Below the pieces are notes generated by a model. The model was not told the origin of the DNA and ran no database searches. It saw only the letters and a list, made by a program, of their open reading frames with translations. The position numbers were made by a program, and so were the translations under genes. Source: Lucinisca nassula (taxonomy: Eukaryota > Mollusca > Bivalvia > Lucinida > Lucinidae). From it: a stretch of DNA of 64,000 nucleotides. The DNA is taken from positions 13,590,538-13,654,537 of the forward strand of contig OY757017.1 in assembly GCA_963580285.1 (NCBI GenBank), read 5' to 3'. Within the stretch, counting starts at the first letter, position 1. Every line of letters begins with the position of its first letter. Of this stretch, positions 63,867 to 64,000 are shown one piece after another.

Positions 63867-64000
63867 TTTTCCTGGACATCTATTTCTATATTTTCGCAGA
63901 TTTAGACATCGCTGGTTCAAGAGCGACACTTGTTTGATAATTGTCAGCATTAAATTACACAAACTTGCAAGTAAAAACTAGCTCTTTCTCTTTACATGAC
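63867..64000. other. No feature recognised
   Basis: The window ends in non-repetitive sequence with no call. Confidence 0.4.

Overview
This is animal nuclear DNA, most likely from a bivalve mollusc. It is AT-rich and almost gene-free. It is packed with tRNA-derived SINEs, palindromic MITEs, foldback elements and relics of EN-less (Penelope-like) and LINE reverse transcriptases, and it holds one intronless B-box/propeller (TRIM-like) gene of the kind bivalves carry in large numbers. The species cannot be named from sequence alone. No bacterial operons, CRISPR arrays or rRNA genes were seen.

Only two stretches look like host genes. One is a TRIM-like gene on the minus strand at 56641-58459, with two B-boxes, a coiled coil and a C-terminal propeller; a single-base frameshift breaks it near its 3' end. 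The other is an orphan exon at 12883-13186 encoding a signal peptide plus a coiled coil, with good splice signals on both sides. Everything else that codes is a mobile-element relic: a LINE reverse transcriptase (526-1050, minus), a LINE ORF2 C-terminus and 3' end (21600-22625, plus), a Penelope-like RT in at least four decayed copies with many tail-only copies, and a degenerate SGNH-hydrolase ORF (50557-50868, minus).

Layout. 1-3300: LINE fragment, SINE, PLE tail and repeats with a hammerhead-like motif. 3283-7390: a MITE split by a 3.8 kb foldback insertion built of nested palindromes. 7500-9950: decayed hammerhead-ribozyme repeats, a foldback and MITEs. 10150-14400: PLE RT copy, SINEs, LINE 3' ends and the orphan exon. 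14484-17445: a long repeat element interrupted by a tandem pair of retrozyme-like units carrying type I hammerhead ribozymes. 18160-23300: inverted PLE pair, LINE 3' end, MITEs. 23610-25150: a 155-bp array. 25180-36830: MITEs of several families, SINEs and PLE copies. 36960-42620: a 5.6 kb nest of tandem arrays. 42620-49100: SINEs, a perfect 528-bp tandem duplication and MITEs. 49300-54830: inverted repeat, SGNH relic, SINE and a 55-bp satellite. 55080-59320: TRIM-like gene hemmed by MITEs. 59590-64000: MITEs and a second inverted PLE pair with nested insertions.

The most notable signals are (1) the tandem hammerhead-ribozyme (retrozyme-like) repeats, one of which keeps every core residue; (2) a near-identical long hairpin in the middle of MITE families with different termini; (3) a giant foldback with palindromes at three scales; (4) a family whose 55-bp tandem array is linked to a second hammerhead-like motif and, in one copy, to an SGNH ORF. 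Several nested insertions have a matching uninterrupted copy elsewhere in the window, so their target sites can be read directly.
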